Shown here: piece by piece, positions 21,618 to 30,044 of the stretch
Layout of the letters: the number at the start of each line of letters is the position of its first letter
How positions within the stretch are numbered: position 1 is the first letter of the stretch
Source: Peribacillus acanthi
GTDB lineage: Bacteria > Bacillota > Bacilli > Bacillales > DSM-1321
Direction of reading: 5' to 3'
Length of the DNA stretch: 35,086 nucleotides
Assembly: GCF_003073175.1 (NCBI RefSeq)
Contig: NZ_QBBX01000004.1
Span: 146,441-181,526, forward strand
The notes under the pieces: model-generated
The model's input: the letters and a program-made list of their open reading frames with translations, nothing else
The model's database searches: none
What the model was told of the DNA's origin: nothing
Position numbers and translations under genes: made by a program

Positions 21618-21644
21618 AAATAAAAATAATTAAGGAGAAGGTTT

Positions 21645-22523
21645 ATGCATATTAAGGTCCTTGACTCAATTGTTTATGAAGTACTTCTTAGCCTGTCACT
21701 TTACAAGAGACAAACACATCTAAAATACTTAGCTATTTCAAAAAACTGGTATGAAGAAACTAAACATAAAATATCCATTGGATTACATAATGAAATAACG
21801 GAATTTGAGGATCTACATTTTGAAGATTTATCAGTACATTTAATTCAACATTGTCCGTATAAAAATTTTCATGGATATCACTTATGGCTTTCTGAACTGC
21901 CTTTAGGGGAAATGTTCGAATTATTAGCACCTTATGTCAGCGAAAAAAGAGGAATGCCCAATGACCTCGATAGTAGGAGAAAAAAACATTTATTGATTTT
22001 GTCTAAATGGTATCAGGAATATTTTATGGATATCGAAGAAACTATATCTCCAATTTTAACCCATAATATAAAGTGTGTTGATTTAACAGCCCTAAACGAA
22101 CATCCTTTTAGTGAAATTGAAGCCATATCAAAAGGATTTAATATTAAAAATTTACAAATCTCCGAAGTTGTTCTTGTCCCTACTTGGCATTTTCGTCCTT
22201 TATCTTTAATTGACATATTTAATGAAAAAGCAGTTATTTCTTATCCTTGTTTTATGGATGTCCGAGATGAGACATTGCTTATTACCAAAGCTTTAGCGGA
22301 AGATAAAAGATTACAACTTCTTAGTAGAATAAAAGAAGAAAGCAAAACATTCACTGAACTTGTTCAAATAATGGGGATGACAAAGGGGAATATCCATCAT
22401 CATTTGCTACTGCTTCGTTCTGCTGGTCTATTAAGATTAACTCCTACTAGACAGGAGTATTATCTTTATAATTTTAGACATTGTAGAATTAAAGATTTAT
22501 CTGACCTATTATTGAATTTGTGA
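21645..22523 (+). CDS. ArsR-like winged-helix transcriptional regulator with N-terminal sensor-like domain
   Basis: 292 aa, far longer than classical ArsR (about 100 aa). The C-terminal winged helix-turn-helix is at about residues 215-275 (ALAEDKRLQLLSRIKEES, then TKGNIHHHLLLLRSAGLL). The N-terminal 210 residues resemble the uncharacterised domain seen in DUF5937-type regulators, by memory only. There is no cysteine metal-binding motif, so a metal sensor is unlikely. AAGGAG precedes the ATG. It sits divergent to the hydrolase with a palindrome between them. Autoregulation and control of the hydrolase in response to a small molecule are inferred. Confidence 0.8.
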   Translation: MHIKVLDSIVYEVLLSLSLYKRQTHLKYLAISKNWYEETKHKISIGLHNEITEFEDLHFEDLSVHLIQHCPYKNFHGYHLWLSELPLGEMFELLAPYVSEKRGMPNDLDSRRKKHLLILSKWYQEYFMDIEETISPILTHNIKCVDLTALNEHPFSEIEAISKGFNIKNLQISEVVLVPTWHFRPLSLIDIFNEKAVISYPCFMDVRDETLLITKALAEDKRLQLLSRIKEESKTFTELVQIMGMTKGNIHHHLLLLRSAGLLRLTPTRQEYYLYNFRHCRIKDLSDLLLNL

Positions 22524-22624
22524 TAAAACATTTTTTATAAAAATATCGACAATAAAAGAAGAGGCTGTCCCAAAGTATGACTTTTAGGGGCAACCCTCTT
22601 TTTTTGGGTTCTCGAATGTGTTCA

Positions 22625-22753
22625 ATGGATTTCCGCTACAGGCGCTTGCTTTCCGGGGGGGCGTTCGCCGAGCCTCCTCGTCGCTTCGCTCCTGCGGGGT
22701 CTCGCCTGTAACGCTGATCCCCCAGGAGTCAAGCGCCTTCCGCTACAATCCAT
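22625..22753. repeat. GC-rich inverted/direct repeat inside the IS
   Basis: Markedly GC-rich (runs such as CCGGGGGGGCG and CTGCGGGG) in a 38-40% GC background. The outer arms ATGGATT/AATCCAT (22625-22631, 22747-22753) and GGCGCTTG/CAAGCGCC are inverted, whereas TTCCGCTACA occurs as a direct repeat on both sides. It can fold into a long interrupted hairpin. I recall similar blocks upstream of transposases in other Bacillaceae, but this needs a search. No ORF or promoter is evident within it. Confidence 0.7.
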
Positions 22754-22843
22754 AAAGTTATTTTTACAAAAAAAATAAGAAAATCGCTCTCTTTGGTATA
22801 ATTAAGTCACCACAACACAATTAGAGAAAAGAACGATTTTCTT

Positions 22844-23426
22844 ATGTATCAACAGTATAGCACTAAGAGAAAATTATGTTCATTGTGAAAATAAAGATGT
22901 GGAAGCGCTCATTAAATACAACACATTCGATATAGAAAAAACGAAAGCGTGGAAGGAACAAGTCGGACGAGTTGAGAACATGGAGTATGATGAAGAACTG
23001 GATGAGTGGATTTGTTCAAATGGAAAAAGATTAACGTTCCAATATCAGAGTAAGAAGACGACTGAAAATGGTTACGAATCTATCAAACGGACGTATCGCT
23101 GTACCAAATGTCGTAATTGCCCTTTCCAAACTACTTGTGCGAAAGACAAAGACACAAAAACCATTCAAGTCTCCATAGAGAATCAAAAACAACGAAAAGA
23201 AGTTCGTGAAAGACTGGCATCTGAAGAAGGCGACCAAAAATATAGAAAGAGAAAAGTGGAGGTCGAGCCAGTGTTTGGGCAAATCAAGTACAATCAGACA
23301 TTTAACCGATTCTCACTAAGAGGCCTATCCAAAAATACCACGGATTGGGGTCTTATTTGCGTTGCCCACAACCTCAAAAAGTGGGATTTGATGGTCAATA
23401 AACGAGAAAAAATAACACAAGAATAG
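22844..23426 (+). pseudogene. IS1182-family transposase remnant
   Basis: The ATG at 22844 encodes MYQQYSTKR and then runs into a stop (TGA at 22886-22888). From about 22869 a different frame gives ENYVHCENKDVEALIKYNTF and continues to 23426, so roughly 300 central codons are missing, including two of the three DDE acidic residues, and the join is out of frame. The retained part has the cysteine cluster CTKCRNCPFQTTC and the end KVEVEPVFGQIKYNQTF (with the last catalytic Glu), typical of IS1182 transposases. It cannot be active. The stretch 22899-23426 is an open frame from a GTG (175 aa), probably not translated usefully. Confidence 0.85.
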
Positions 23427-23495
23427 AGGGGGAAACCTCTTTTATTACCCCCATTTCTACCCCTCAAACATAAAATCCCGTAGAAACACAAAAAA

Positions 23496-23535
23496 CTGAC
23501 TCAAATGATCGTCATTCAACGACCTTTTGAGTCAG
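23496..23535. terminator. Hairpin at the right end of the IS
   Basis: CTGACTCAAA/TTTGAGTCAG (23496-23505 with 23526-23535) forms a stem at the IS end with A5 (T5 on the minus strand) outside it. It probably blocks transcription across the element and could terminate ftsZ transcripts arriving from the right, since no strong terminator is seen between the ftsZ stop and the IS. Confidence 0.6.
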
Positions 23536-23614
23536 CCTCTTCTAATTGTATTGTGTTTTTTAATTTTGTACTTTTAAACCGAACCTGTTACCCAATGGGT
23601 CATCCTCTTTGATT

Positions 23615-24760
23615 TTATCTGCGTCTGTTTCTATTACGAAGGAATGTAGGAATGTCTAGAGTATCATCCGCAGAGTTTCCACCACGTTGTACTTCTACAG
23701 GTTCTTCTCTTTTCACTTCACGTTTTACAGTTGTTGTAGGTTGCACTGTGCGTTGCTGTTGTTGTTGTTGACCGAAGCTCGGTCGAATTGGTCGAGCCGG
23801 AGCTTCCGATTCATTGAATCCTGTAGCAATTACAGTCACAATGATTTCATCTTTTAATGATTCATTGATAACAGAACCAAAGATCATGTTTACTTCTTGA
23901 TCAGAAGCAGATGCAACAATATCAGCAGCTTCTTGTACTTCAAATAGGCTTAAGTTTGTTCCACCTGTGATGTTCATTAAGACACCTTGAGCTCCATCAA
24001 TGGACGTTTCAAGTAATGGACTTGAAATAGCCTTCTTTGCTGCTTCAGCAGCACGATTTTCACCGGAAGCTACACCAATACCCATCAAAGCAGAACCTTT
24101 ATTTGACATGATTGTCTTAACGTCAGCAAAATCAAGGTTAATCAAACCAGGTACTGCGATTAAATCAGAGATCCCTTGAACACCCTGGCGAAGAACATTA
24201 TCCGCTTCACGGAACGCTTCAAGCATAGGAGTGCTTTTGTCTACAATTTCTAAAAGACGATCATTTGGGATGACAATCAGTGTATCTACTGATTCCTTCA
24301 TGGAAGAAATTCCGCCTTGTGCTTGCGTTGCACGTTTTCTTCCTTCGAAAGTGAATGGACGAGTAACTACACCTACAGTCAATGCGCCAAGATCTCTTGC
24401 GATTTGTGCGATAACAGGAGCTGCACCAGTACCTGTTCCACCACCCATACCAGCTGTAACGAATACCATATCCGCACCACGAAGTGCTTCTTCAATTTGT
24501 TCTTTACTTTCTTCAGCAGCTTTTTTTCCTACTTCAGGGTTTGCACCTGCACCAAGACCTCTTGTAAGTTTGCCGCCAATTTGCATTTTTACTTCTGCTT
24601 TGGATAAGTTCAATGCTTGTGCATCCGTATTCACTGCGATGAATTCTACACCTTGAACTCCGTGCTCAATCATTCGGTTGACTGCATTGTTTCCTCCACC
24701 GCCAACACCGATTACTTTTATAGTAGCTAATTGATCTAAATTAGAATCGAACTCTAACAT
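23615..24760 (-). CDS. ftsZ: Cell division GTPase FtsZ
   Basis: Tubulin-like GTPase forming the Z ring at mid-cell and the asymmetric septum. The GTP-binding signature [10 protein letters not shown] is at 106-115 and the T7 loop contains [11 protein letters not shown]. The C-terminal linker carries six consecutive Gln and a Lys/Arg-rich stretch. The conserved tail [16 protein letters not shown] binds FtsA, SepF and other partners. Length 381 aa is usual. GGAGG precedes the ATG. Coupled to ftsA (39-bp gap). Confidence 0.99.
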   Translation of the reverse strand: MLEFDSNLDQLATIKVIGVGGGGNNAVNRMIEHGVQGVEFIAVNTDAQALNLSKAEVKMQIGGKLTRGLGAGANPEVGKKAAEESKEQIEEALRGADMVFVTAGMGGGTGTGAAPVIAQIARDLGALTVGVVTRPFTFEGRKRATQAQGGISSMKESVDTLIVIPNDRLLEIVDKSTPMLEAFREADNVLRQGVQGISDLIAVPGLINLDFADVKTIMSNKGSALMGIGVASGENRAAEAAKKAISSPLLETSIDGAQGVLMNITGGTNLSLFEVQEAADIVASASDQEVNMIFGSVINESLKDEIIVTVIATGFNESEAPARPIRPSFGQQQQQQRTVQPTTTVKREVKREEPVEVQRGGNSADDTLDIPTFLRNRNRRR

Positions 24761-24799
24761 GATAATCCTCCTAGTGTATACATAATTCCTTTATGGTCG

Positions 24800-26098
24800 T
24801 TATTCAAAGAAATATCGTACTAATTTTTTTAGTTTTCCTTGTTCGCCTGGTTTCTTTTCTGTTCTTTCTTTAGCTTGATTCTGCTCTGATTGTTTGACAG
24901 GATGTTTTTCGTTTTTCACAGGCAGAGGAGCAACAACCGAGGAGTTACTAAGAGAAATTCCTTGGAATCTAGCTTTTTTACACGCGTGTTTTATTAATCC
25001 AACAGCAGTTGTGTACTGAGATTCCCTAACACCTATGTAATTTGGCTCTGCTGTACGAACTCGATTTTGGAAGATGAATTGTGCCAATTCAAGAGTTCCG
25101 GGCATTTTTACTACTCCACCGGTAAGAACGAAACCACCAGGGACAGAATCACGATATCCATGTTTCAGCAATTCATCTTGAACTAAATCAAATATCTCTG
25201 TCATCCTAGCTTCAATGATTTCAGATAGCATCAGTTGATTGCATGGCTGCATTTGATCACTTCCGATGATTGGAACGTTAAAGACATCGTCTTCAGACGC
25301 TTCATCATAGAAAGCATGTCCATGTTTTAGTTTTATTTTTTCTGCATCCTCCATGGTAGTACGTAAGACGATGGATAAATCTTTCGTAATGGTATCTCCA
25401 CCTATTGGGATGACAGAGGTTGCAGCTAAATGGCCACCTTCGAATAGAGCAAGAGTAGTAGAACCTCCACCTATATCAATCAATGCAACACCTAGTTCTT
25501 TCTCGTCCTTCGAAAGGACAAGTGAACCAGCCGCCATAGGTTGAAGAGCTATTTCTGCAATTTCTAACCCTGCTTTTTCTACACAACGCAAGGTGTTATG
25601 TAAGATTGTTCTAAGTCCAGTAAGTACAATCCCTCTCATTTCAAGCCTAACACCAATCATACCTCTTGGGTCATTGATTTCATCCAACTCGTCCACTTTA
25701 TAGTATACCGGGATGACATCAATAATCTCTCTATCTGCAGGAATTGTCATTAGTTCTGCAGCTTCCCTTACTCGGGCAACGTCCTGTTCGCTAATTTCCT
25801 TATTTTCACTTGAGACTGCCACAACACCATGGCAAGGATGCAGCATTACATGGTTGCCACTTATTCCTACGACAACTCGTCTAATTTCCATTCCTACCAT
25901 GCGCTCTGCTTGTTCAACAGCCTTTTGAATGGAATGAACCGTTTCATCAATGTCTACTATTGAGCCTTTACGTAGACCTTCAGATTTTACATTCCCTACG
26001 CCAAGGATATTTAAAGTGTCATTGACCATTTCTCCAATGATGACTTTTACATTGGATGTACCGATGTCAAGACTTACATAAATTTCATTGTTGTTCAT
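24800..26098 (-). CDS. ftsA: Cell division protein FtsA
   Basis: Actin-like protein that anchors FtsZ to the membrane and recruits later divisome proteins. ATPase phosphate motifs are LDIGTSNVKVIIG near the N-terminus and IDIGGGSTTLALFEGG in the second lobe. A basic, Gln/Lys-rich linker leads to the C-terminal amphipathic membrane helix KLKKLVRYFFE. Length is 432 aa. The frame opens six codons earlier at 26116 over the GGGGAGGTG site, so the ATG giving MNNNEIYVSLDIG is used, identical in form to B. subtilis. Confidence 0.98.
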   Translation of the reverse strand: MNNNEIYVSLDIGTSNVKVIIGEMVNDTLNILGVGNVKSEGLRKGSIVDIDETVHSIQKAVEQAERMVGMEIRRVVVGISGNHVMLHPCHGVVAVSSENKEISEQDVARVREAAELMTIPADREIIDVIPVYYKVDELDEINDPRGMIGVRLEMRGIVLTGLRTILHNTLRCVEKAGLEIAEIALQPMAAGSLVLSKDEKELGVALIDIGGGSTTLALFEGGHLAATSVIPIGGDTITKDLSIVLRTTMEDAEKIKLKHGHAFYDEASEDDVFNVPIIGSDQMQPCNQLMLSEIIEARMTEIFDLVQDELLKHGYRDSVPGGFVLTGGVVKMPGTLELAQFIFQNRVRTAEPNYIGVRESQYTTAVGLIKHACKKARFQGISLSNSSVVAPLPVKNEKHPVKQSEQNQAKERTEKKPGEQGKLKKLVRYFFE

Positions 26099-26210
26099 AC
26101 CGTGGCACCTCCCCAAATCGAATTATCTTTATAATTAGAAGTCTATTATTATAACTCTCCAATAAGTTTTAGAAGAATAGTATAGTTATACAAAGAATAC
26201 TATAGAAAAA

Positions 26211-26239
26211 CTATTCGTCATAGTCCCTTTTTTCCCTTT
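26211..26239 (-). promoter_or_regulatory. Sigma-H-type promoter of ftsAZ
   Basis: AAAGGGAAA (26239-26231), an 11-bp spacer and GACGAATAG (26219-26211) fit the SigH pattern RnAGGAwWW-N11/12-RnnGAATnn with one mismatch. In B. subtilis a SigH promoter boosts ftsAZ at the start of sporulation. Downstream, TATAAT-like hexamers (about 26145-26152, 26179-26190) suggest additional sigma-A promoters, but their -35 boxes are poor. Confidence 0.62.
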
Positions 26240-26298
26240 TTATTCAAGTAAAAATTTTTTTAGAATATAAGGCTATTTAGAAAGAACTATGTGAAAAT

Positions 26299-26658
26299 TT
26301 AATTGGTATGTTTTGAAGAATCTGACCATTTAGAAATCAATATTCTCCGGATCACCGCAATGTTCTGGAAAAGCCTTACTCCAAAAGCAAAAACAGCCGC
26401 TAAATACAAGTCTACACCAAGATGAACCCCTAGAAAAGCTAAACTTGCTGCTAATACTATATTGAAGAAGAAACCAGAAACAAAAACTTTTTCATCATAA
26501 ATATTTTGCAAATGAGCCCTAATTCCTCCGAATAGCGTATCAAGCGCTGCTAGAACTGCAATCGAGAGATAATTACTGTATTCAGTGGGGATACTAAAAT
26601 CTGACATGAGACCTAAAAACACCCCAATTAACAATCCAAAAATAGGAAGCCACATCAT
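26299..26658 (-). CDS. sbp: Small basic membrane protein (DUF1290, Sbp)
   Basis: 119-residue membrane protein with three hydrophobic segments (about 3-20, 28-42 and 57-95). It is conserved directly upstream of ftsA in Firmicutes. Function unknown. The ATG overlaps the ylxX stop as ATGA with GGAGGGGA upstream, which shows translational coupling. After its stop come 182 bp with the ftsAZ promoters. Confidence 0.9.
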   Translation of the reverse strand: MMWLPIFGLLIGVFLGLMSDFSIPTEYSNYLSIAVLAALDTLFGGIRAHLQNIYDEKVFVSGFFFNIVLAASLAFLGVHLGVDLYLAAVFAFGVRLFQNIAVIRRILISKWSDSSKHTN

Positions 26659-27386
26659 GAATCCCCTCCTTCTATCTTAGTAACTGTCTCCATGTTTTTT
26701 ATTCGAACGCTATCCTGATAAGCTGGAATTCTCACATCCTCTTGGGGAGTAGATATGGTTACCGTCAAATTATCTATAAAAAAATCTTCTACAACTTGTG
26801 AAACTTTCATTCTGTCATACAATTTTCCCGGTTGATCACTCAAAACCCTAATTTCAATTGGAAATTTGTTTAGCGGATACCCATCTACCTTTGTAACCCC
26901 ATTTATATCACGTATGACCGTTGTATTAATCATTCTTTGTCCATTCAAGGAGATATTAACAGCACCATGCATATTCAATTCATTGATGAGACGTTTTAAC
27001 ATATCTGAAGAAATATTGGTGCCATTCGTATCAAAGGATAGCTCTTCTGCAATAGGCTCAATGGTAATAATAATTCCTTTACCCTCGACACTTGTTAGTC
27101 CGACTTCCTTTTTTAACTCTTGCAATGTATCACGTAAAATCTGTTCCTTGCTTTGCAATCTCTCTGTTTCGTAGCTAGCCAACTTTTCGTCAAGGTTCCT
27201 TGCTTCCTTAATTAGGTTGGATTGAAGCTGTTGTTCTTTTAGCAAATCCGATCTTAATTCCCACGTATCGCGTGTATCACGAATGATTGGTTCTTCATTG
27301 ATGGTTTCAAATTGAATGGCTAGCATAAACCCAATAATGATGGTGACTGCCGTAAATCCAATTTTATTTTTTCTAGTCACAACCAC
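26655..27386 (-). CDS. ylxX: DUF881 family protein YlxX
   Basis: 243 aa with one N-terminal membrane anchor (about 8-24), a coiled-coil stretch (about 48-95) and a DUF881 domain (VGLTSVEGKGIIITIEP ... INELNMHGAVNISLNGQRM). It is predicted to be outside the membrane. Paralogue of the neighbour ylxW. Role in division is inferred from position only. The GTG start has AAAGG six bases upstream; a second GTG two codons later (27380) is also possible. Confidence 0.88.
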   Translation of the reverse strand: MVVTRKNKIGFTAVTIIIGFMLAIQFETINEEPIIRDTRDTWELRSDLLKEQQLQSNLIKEARNLDEKLASYETERLQSKEQILRDTLQELKKEVGLTSVEGKGIIITIEPIAEELSFDTNGTNISSDMLKRLINELNMHGAVNISLNGQRMINTTVIRDINGVTKVDGYPLNKFPIEIRVLSDQPGKLYDRMKVSQVVEDFFIDNLTVTISTPQEDVRIPAYQDSVRIKNMETVTKIEGGDS

Positions 27387-27410
27387 ACCAGCCTTTTATC
27401 TAAAACAATT

Positions 27411-28106
27411 TTAACTACCAATTATAGGTTCAAGTACAATTTTATCTATTTTTTCCATAGAAAAAATAATATTATCATTTAGTAGCTGATCCTTAACTCC
27501 TCCATTTAGGTTAAGAGCTTGTGTTAATACATCCGGATCACCGATAGCTGTAATAACGAAAGGCGCAGGATGTTGGTTTCCATCAACGGTAATGACAGGA
27601 CCATTACATACGATATACGATTTATGATCTAGTCTTTGTCCGTTAATGGCGATTGCAGAAGCTCCGGAGATATATAATTCATTAATTACATTAAACACAT
27701 GATGTTCATGAACGATGTAATTATTAATGTTTTCATTTGTTGGATCATATTCCCCATCTGAAAGGACAACTTCCACCCCTTTTCCTTGAACTTTTACTTT
27801 TCCAAGGAACATCCTATACTTCTCGGTATCCTCTGCCATATTGAAAAATACTTGTTTTTCTTTTGCTAGTTCTTTTTCAATTGCAGTAATTTTTTCTTGT
27901 TTTTTTAATATTTCATTTTGTAATTTTCTATTCTTTTCTTCCTGGGTAATCAACTGCTGACGAAGCTCATATTCTCTTTCCCAGCTTCTATCTATCAATT
28001 TCTTAGGAGATTCATCTTTATTCGTCATTTTATATGAAAATGCGATCATAAAGCCTAAGACAAGGAAGACGATTGAAAGAATTACATGCTTACTCATCAC
28101 TTTCAT
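27411..28106 (-). CDS. ylxW: DUF881 family protein YlxW
   Basis: N-terminal signal anchor (VILSIVFLVLGFMIAFSY), a long coiled coil (about residues 40-85, rich in Glu/Lys/Gln) and a DUF881 domain (VQGKGVEVVLSDGEYDP ... NELYISGASAIAINGQRL). The frame opens 28 codons earlier, but that part (RNLLLPVRKKLMGKKRRKG) lies inside divIB. The ATG at 28106 gives 231 aa, the length I recall for B. subtilis, with GGGGAGGGTGA upstream; an ATG three codons on (28097) is the alternative. Overlaps divIB by 17 nt. Confidence 0.87.
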   Translation of the reverse strand: MKVMSKHVILSIVFLVLGFMIAFSYKMTNKDESPKKLIDRSWEREYELRQQLITQEEKNRKLQNEILKKQEKITAIEKELAKEKQVFFNMAEDTEKYRMFLGKVKVQGKGVEVVLSDGEYDPTNENINNYIVHEHHVFNVINELYISGASAIAINGQRLDHKSYIVCNGPVITVDGNQHPAPFVITAIGDPDVLTQALNLNGGVKDQLLNDNIIFSMEKIDKIVLEPIIGS

Positions 28107-28929
28107 TGGTCTCTTCGTCACCCTCCCCTTGCGCCTTTTTTTTCCCATCAGTTTTTTCCTCACTGGAAGGAGTAGGTTCCTCAACACCATACGCCTTAAA
28201 ATACGATCCTACCTCTAAATCAATAACACCTTTTACATTAGGATCTAACTGATTGACTATGTATGGGTAGTGAACTAATTTTTCAGACAGGGTTCTAGAA
28301 GAGGCAAGAACTTCATATCCGTCATTCATATATATTTTAATATGGAATTTATCTGTCTCTTTCGGTTCAAAATAAATCTCAGAAATAGAATTAGAAATTT
28401 CTTCTGGCAGCTTGTCCAATTCTTCAATAATTTGATTTAATTCCTTACCTTTTGCAAAACCAATTAATACCGGAGCATATACCGGAATATCACCATTGTT
28501 TAATACTTGTAATATCTCTCCACTAGATAAGACCGGATAAAACTTCGAATCCTTTACTAGGTAAGCCACTCGTTTATATTCTTCAACTGTGATTTCTACT
28601 GTATTTGGTAAGGATACCTTAACTTTAGCGGATTTTATTTCTGGGAACTCTTTCATATTTTCCACACTAGTTTCTTTATCTACTTTCCACATACTAGCGT
28701 GCTTTTTTATTCCTGAAAGCTCCACGATTTTATCATCTTGAATATACTTGTTTCCCTTAACCACGATATGCTTGATATGGCTTAAGGGGGAAATAAAGTA
28801 CAGAACGCAAATAATCAATAAAAAGAAAAAAGCCAATAATCCAATCAACCTTCTATTCGCCTTTTTTTTACGCATTTGCTTCAATTTAGGAATCCGTTCT
28901 TCTATTGATACAATTGTTCCTCTTTCCAC
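28090..28929 (-). CDS. divIB: Cell division protein DivIB (FtsQ)
   Basis: Bitopic divisome protein linking FtsL/DivIC with the septal synthases. A short cytoplasmic N-terminus (IVSIEERIPKLKQMRKKKANRR) precedes one membrane span (about residues 29-48). The POTRA domain follows (SPLSHIKHIVVKGNKYI...), then the beta domain and a low-complexity Glu/Lys tail (EEPTPSSEEKTDGKKK). The GTG at 28929 has AGAGGTG six bases upstream. The GTG at 28938 would add three residues but overlaps that site. About 279 aa. A terminator lies about 30 bp before the start. Confidence 0.94.
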   Translation of the reverse strand: MERGTIVSIEERIPKLKQMRKKKANRRLIGLLAFFFLLIICVLYFISPLSHIKHIVVKGNKYIQDDKIVELSGIKKHASMWKVDKETSVENMKEFPEIKSAKVKVSLPNTVEITVEEYKRVAYLVKDSKFYPVLSSGEILQVLNNGDIPVYAPVLIGFAKGKELNQIIEELDKLPEEISNSISEIYFEPKETDKFHIKIYMNDGYEVLASSRTLSEKLVHYPYIVNQLDPNVKGVIDLEVGSYFKAYGVEEPTPSSEEKTDGKKKAQGEGDEETNESDE

Positions 28930-28960
28930 CCTTGACACCTCTTTAATGATTCCTGCTTTT

Positions 28961-29027
28961 TTAAAAAATAAAGCCTATTTCTAGGCTTTATTTTGGAAGA
29001 AACCTAGGTATTTCGTAGTTCTAGGTT
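28961..29027 (-). terminator. Tandem hairpin with intrinsic terminator between murB and divIB
   Basis: The first hairpin (AACCTAG/CTAGGTT, 29027-29021 with 29007-29001) is followed by a terminator with perfect 11-bp arms AATAAAGCCTA/TAGGCTTTATT (28992-28982 with 28977-28967) and TTTTT. divIB begins only about 30 bp later with no room for a normal promoter, so some read-through or antitermination is needed. CCTAG/CTAGG blocks in the two hairpins could pair with each other instead. Confidence 0.75.
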
Positions 29028-29063
29028 AATATATTGTAACACAATTCCAAATTTTCTTGGTCA

Positions 29064-29978
29064 TTAATTAGATGGACGCCCTATAATTTCTACTTCCGTT
29101 TCCATTTCAATACCATATTTATCCATGATAACATCTTTAACATGCTGAATTAAAGCTAATACATCTTCAGCTGTTGCACCACCAGCATTTACGATGAAGT
29201 TTCCATGCATGTCAGAAATCATCGCTCCACCAATTCTATGTCCTTTCAAGCCAGCATCTTCAACAAGTCTTCCTGCATATTGGGGTAGAGGGTTACGGAA
29301 AATACTTCCAGCACATGGGAAATTATAAGGTTGTGTATCTTTACGATACGCTTTATTTGCCTGTATTTTAGCTACGATTTCTTCTCGGTTTCCTGGTTGA
29401 AGTTCAAAAACAGCTTCAAGAACAACCCCTGGACGCTTTCTTTGAAGGACAGAAGTACGATATGAAAATTCCATTTCTTCATTCGACAGCCATTGGAAAC
29501 TACCGTCTTCAAAAAGAATATGAGCTTTTACTAGGATTTTGGAAATATCAGATCCGTGTGCCCCTGCATTCATATAAACTGCTCCACCTACAGATCCAGG
29601 GATTCCACCAGCAAATTCTAAACCTGAAAGACCTTTTTTACTTATTTGAGTAGCAAGACTAACTAAAGAAAATCCTCCGCCTACACGGATTTGGTTTTCC
29701 TTAATTTCAAGCTGATCCAAGCCAGCACTTAACTTAATTACGACTCCTTCTATGCCGTTATCAGATACTAACAAATTGGATCCTCGACCGATTGCTCGCC
29801 ACTTAAGATTATATTTTTTTATGATTTTCATTGTCTTTTCAAGATTTTCAATAGAGGACGGTTCTACCAATAAATCTGCTGGTCCTCCAATTTTCATTGT
29901 CGTATGACCTGCTAATGGTTCGTTTTCTAACACCTTACCTACTTCTAATGCTTTTAGTTCATTAATTGCTTCTTTCAT
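29064..29978 (-). CDS. murB: UDP-N-acetylenolpyruvoylglucosamine reductase
   Basis: FAD- and NADPH-dependent reduction of enolpyruvyl-UDP-GlcNAc to UDP-MurNAc. FAD-binding motifs are [15 protein letters not shown] (64-78) and [18 protein letters not shown] (117-133). The proton-donor Ser225 is in CAGSIFRNP and Arg174 in SYRTS. At 304 aa it is a type II MurB. The ATG has a GGGGAGG site. It lies 66 bp after murG. Confidence 0.97.
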   Translation of the reverse strand: MKEAINELKALEVGKVLENEPLAGHTTMKIGGPADLLVEPSSIENLEKTMKIIKKYNLKWRAIGRGSNLLVSDNGIEGVVIKLSAGLDQLEIKENQIRVGGGFSLVSLATQISKKGLSGLEFAGGIPGSVGGAVYMNAGAHGSDISKILVKAHILFEDGSFQWLSNEEMEFSYRTSVLQRKRPGVVLEAVFELQPGNREEIVAKIQANKAYRKDTQPYNFPCAGSIFRNPLPQYAGRLVEDAGLKGHRIGGAMISDMHGNFIVNAGGATAEDVLALIQHVKDVIMDKYGIEMETEVEIIGRPSN

Positions 29979-30044
29979 AGTAACCTCCCCTAATCTTTTC
30001 GAAAGTTAGGATATGATATTCATTCTTTTTCGAAACGCGCCTAT

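Larger units (their letters stand above)
22557..23543 (+). mobile_element. Internally deleted IS1182-type insertion sequence
   Basis: The 987-bp element is bounded by terminal inverted repeats: AGAAGAGGCTGTCCCAAAG at the left (22557-22575) and the complement of AGAAGAGGCTGACTCAAAAG at the right (23543-23524). Inside are a left-end hairpin, a GC-rich repeat, a few N-terminal codons of a transposase and its C-terminal third. The expected full element would be about 1.8-1.9 kb. I see no target-site duplication in the flanks (left AATAAA, right AATTGT). It sits between the convergent regulator and ftsZ and disrupts no visible gene. Confidence 0.8.

Noticed and set aside
22899-23426. A 175-aa intact protein-coding gene
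   Set aside because: It is only the C-terminal third of an IS1182 transposase, lacking most of the catalytic core and joined out of frame to the N-terminal codons.
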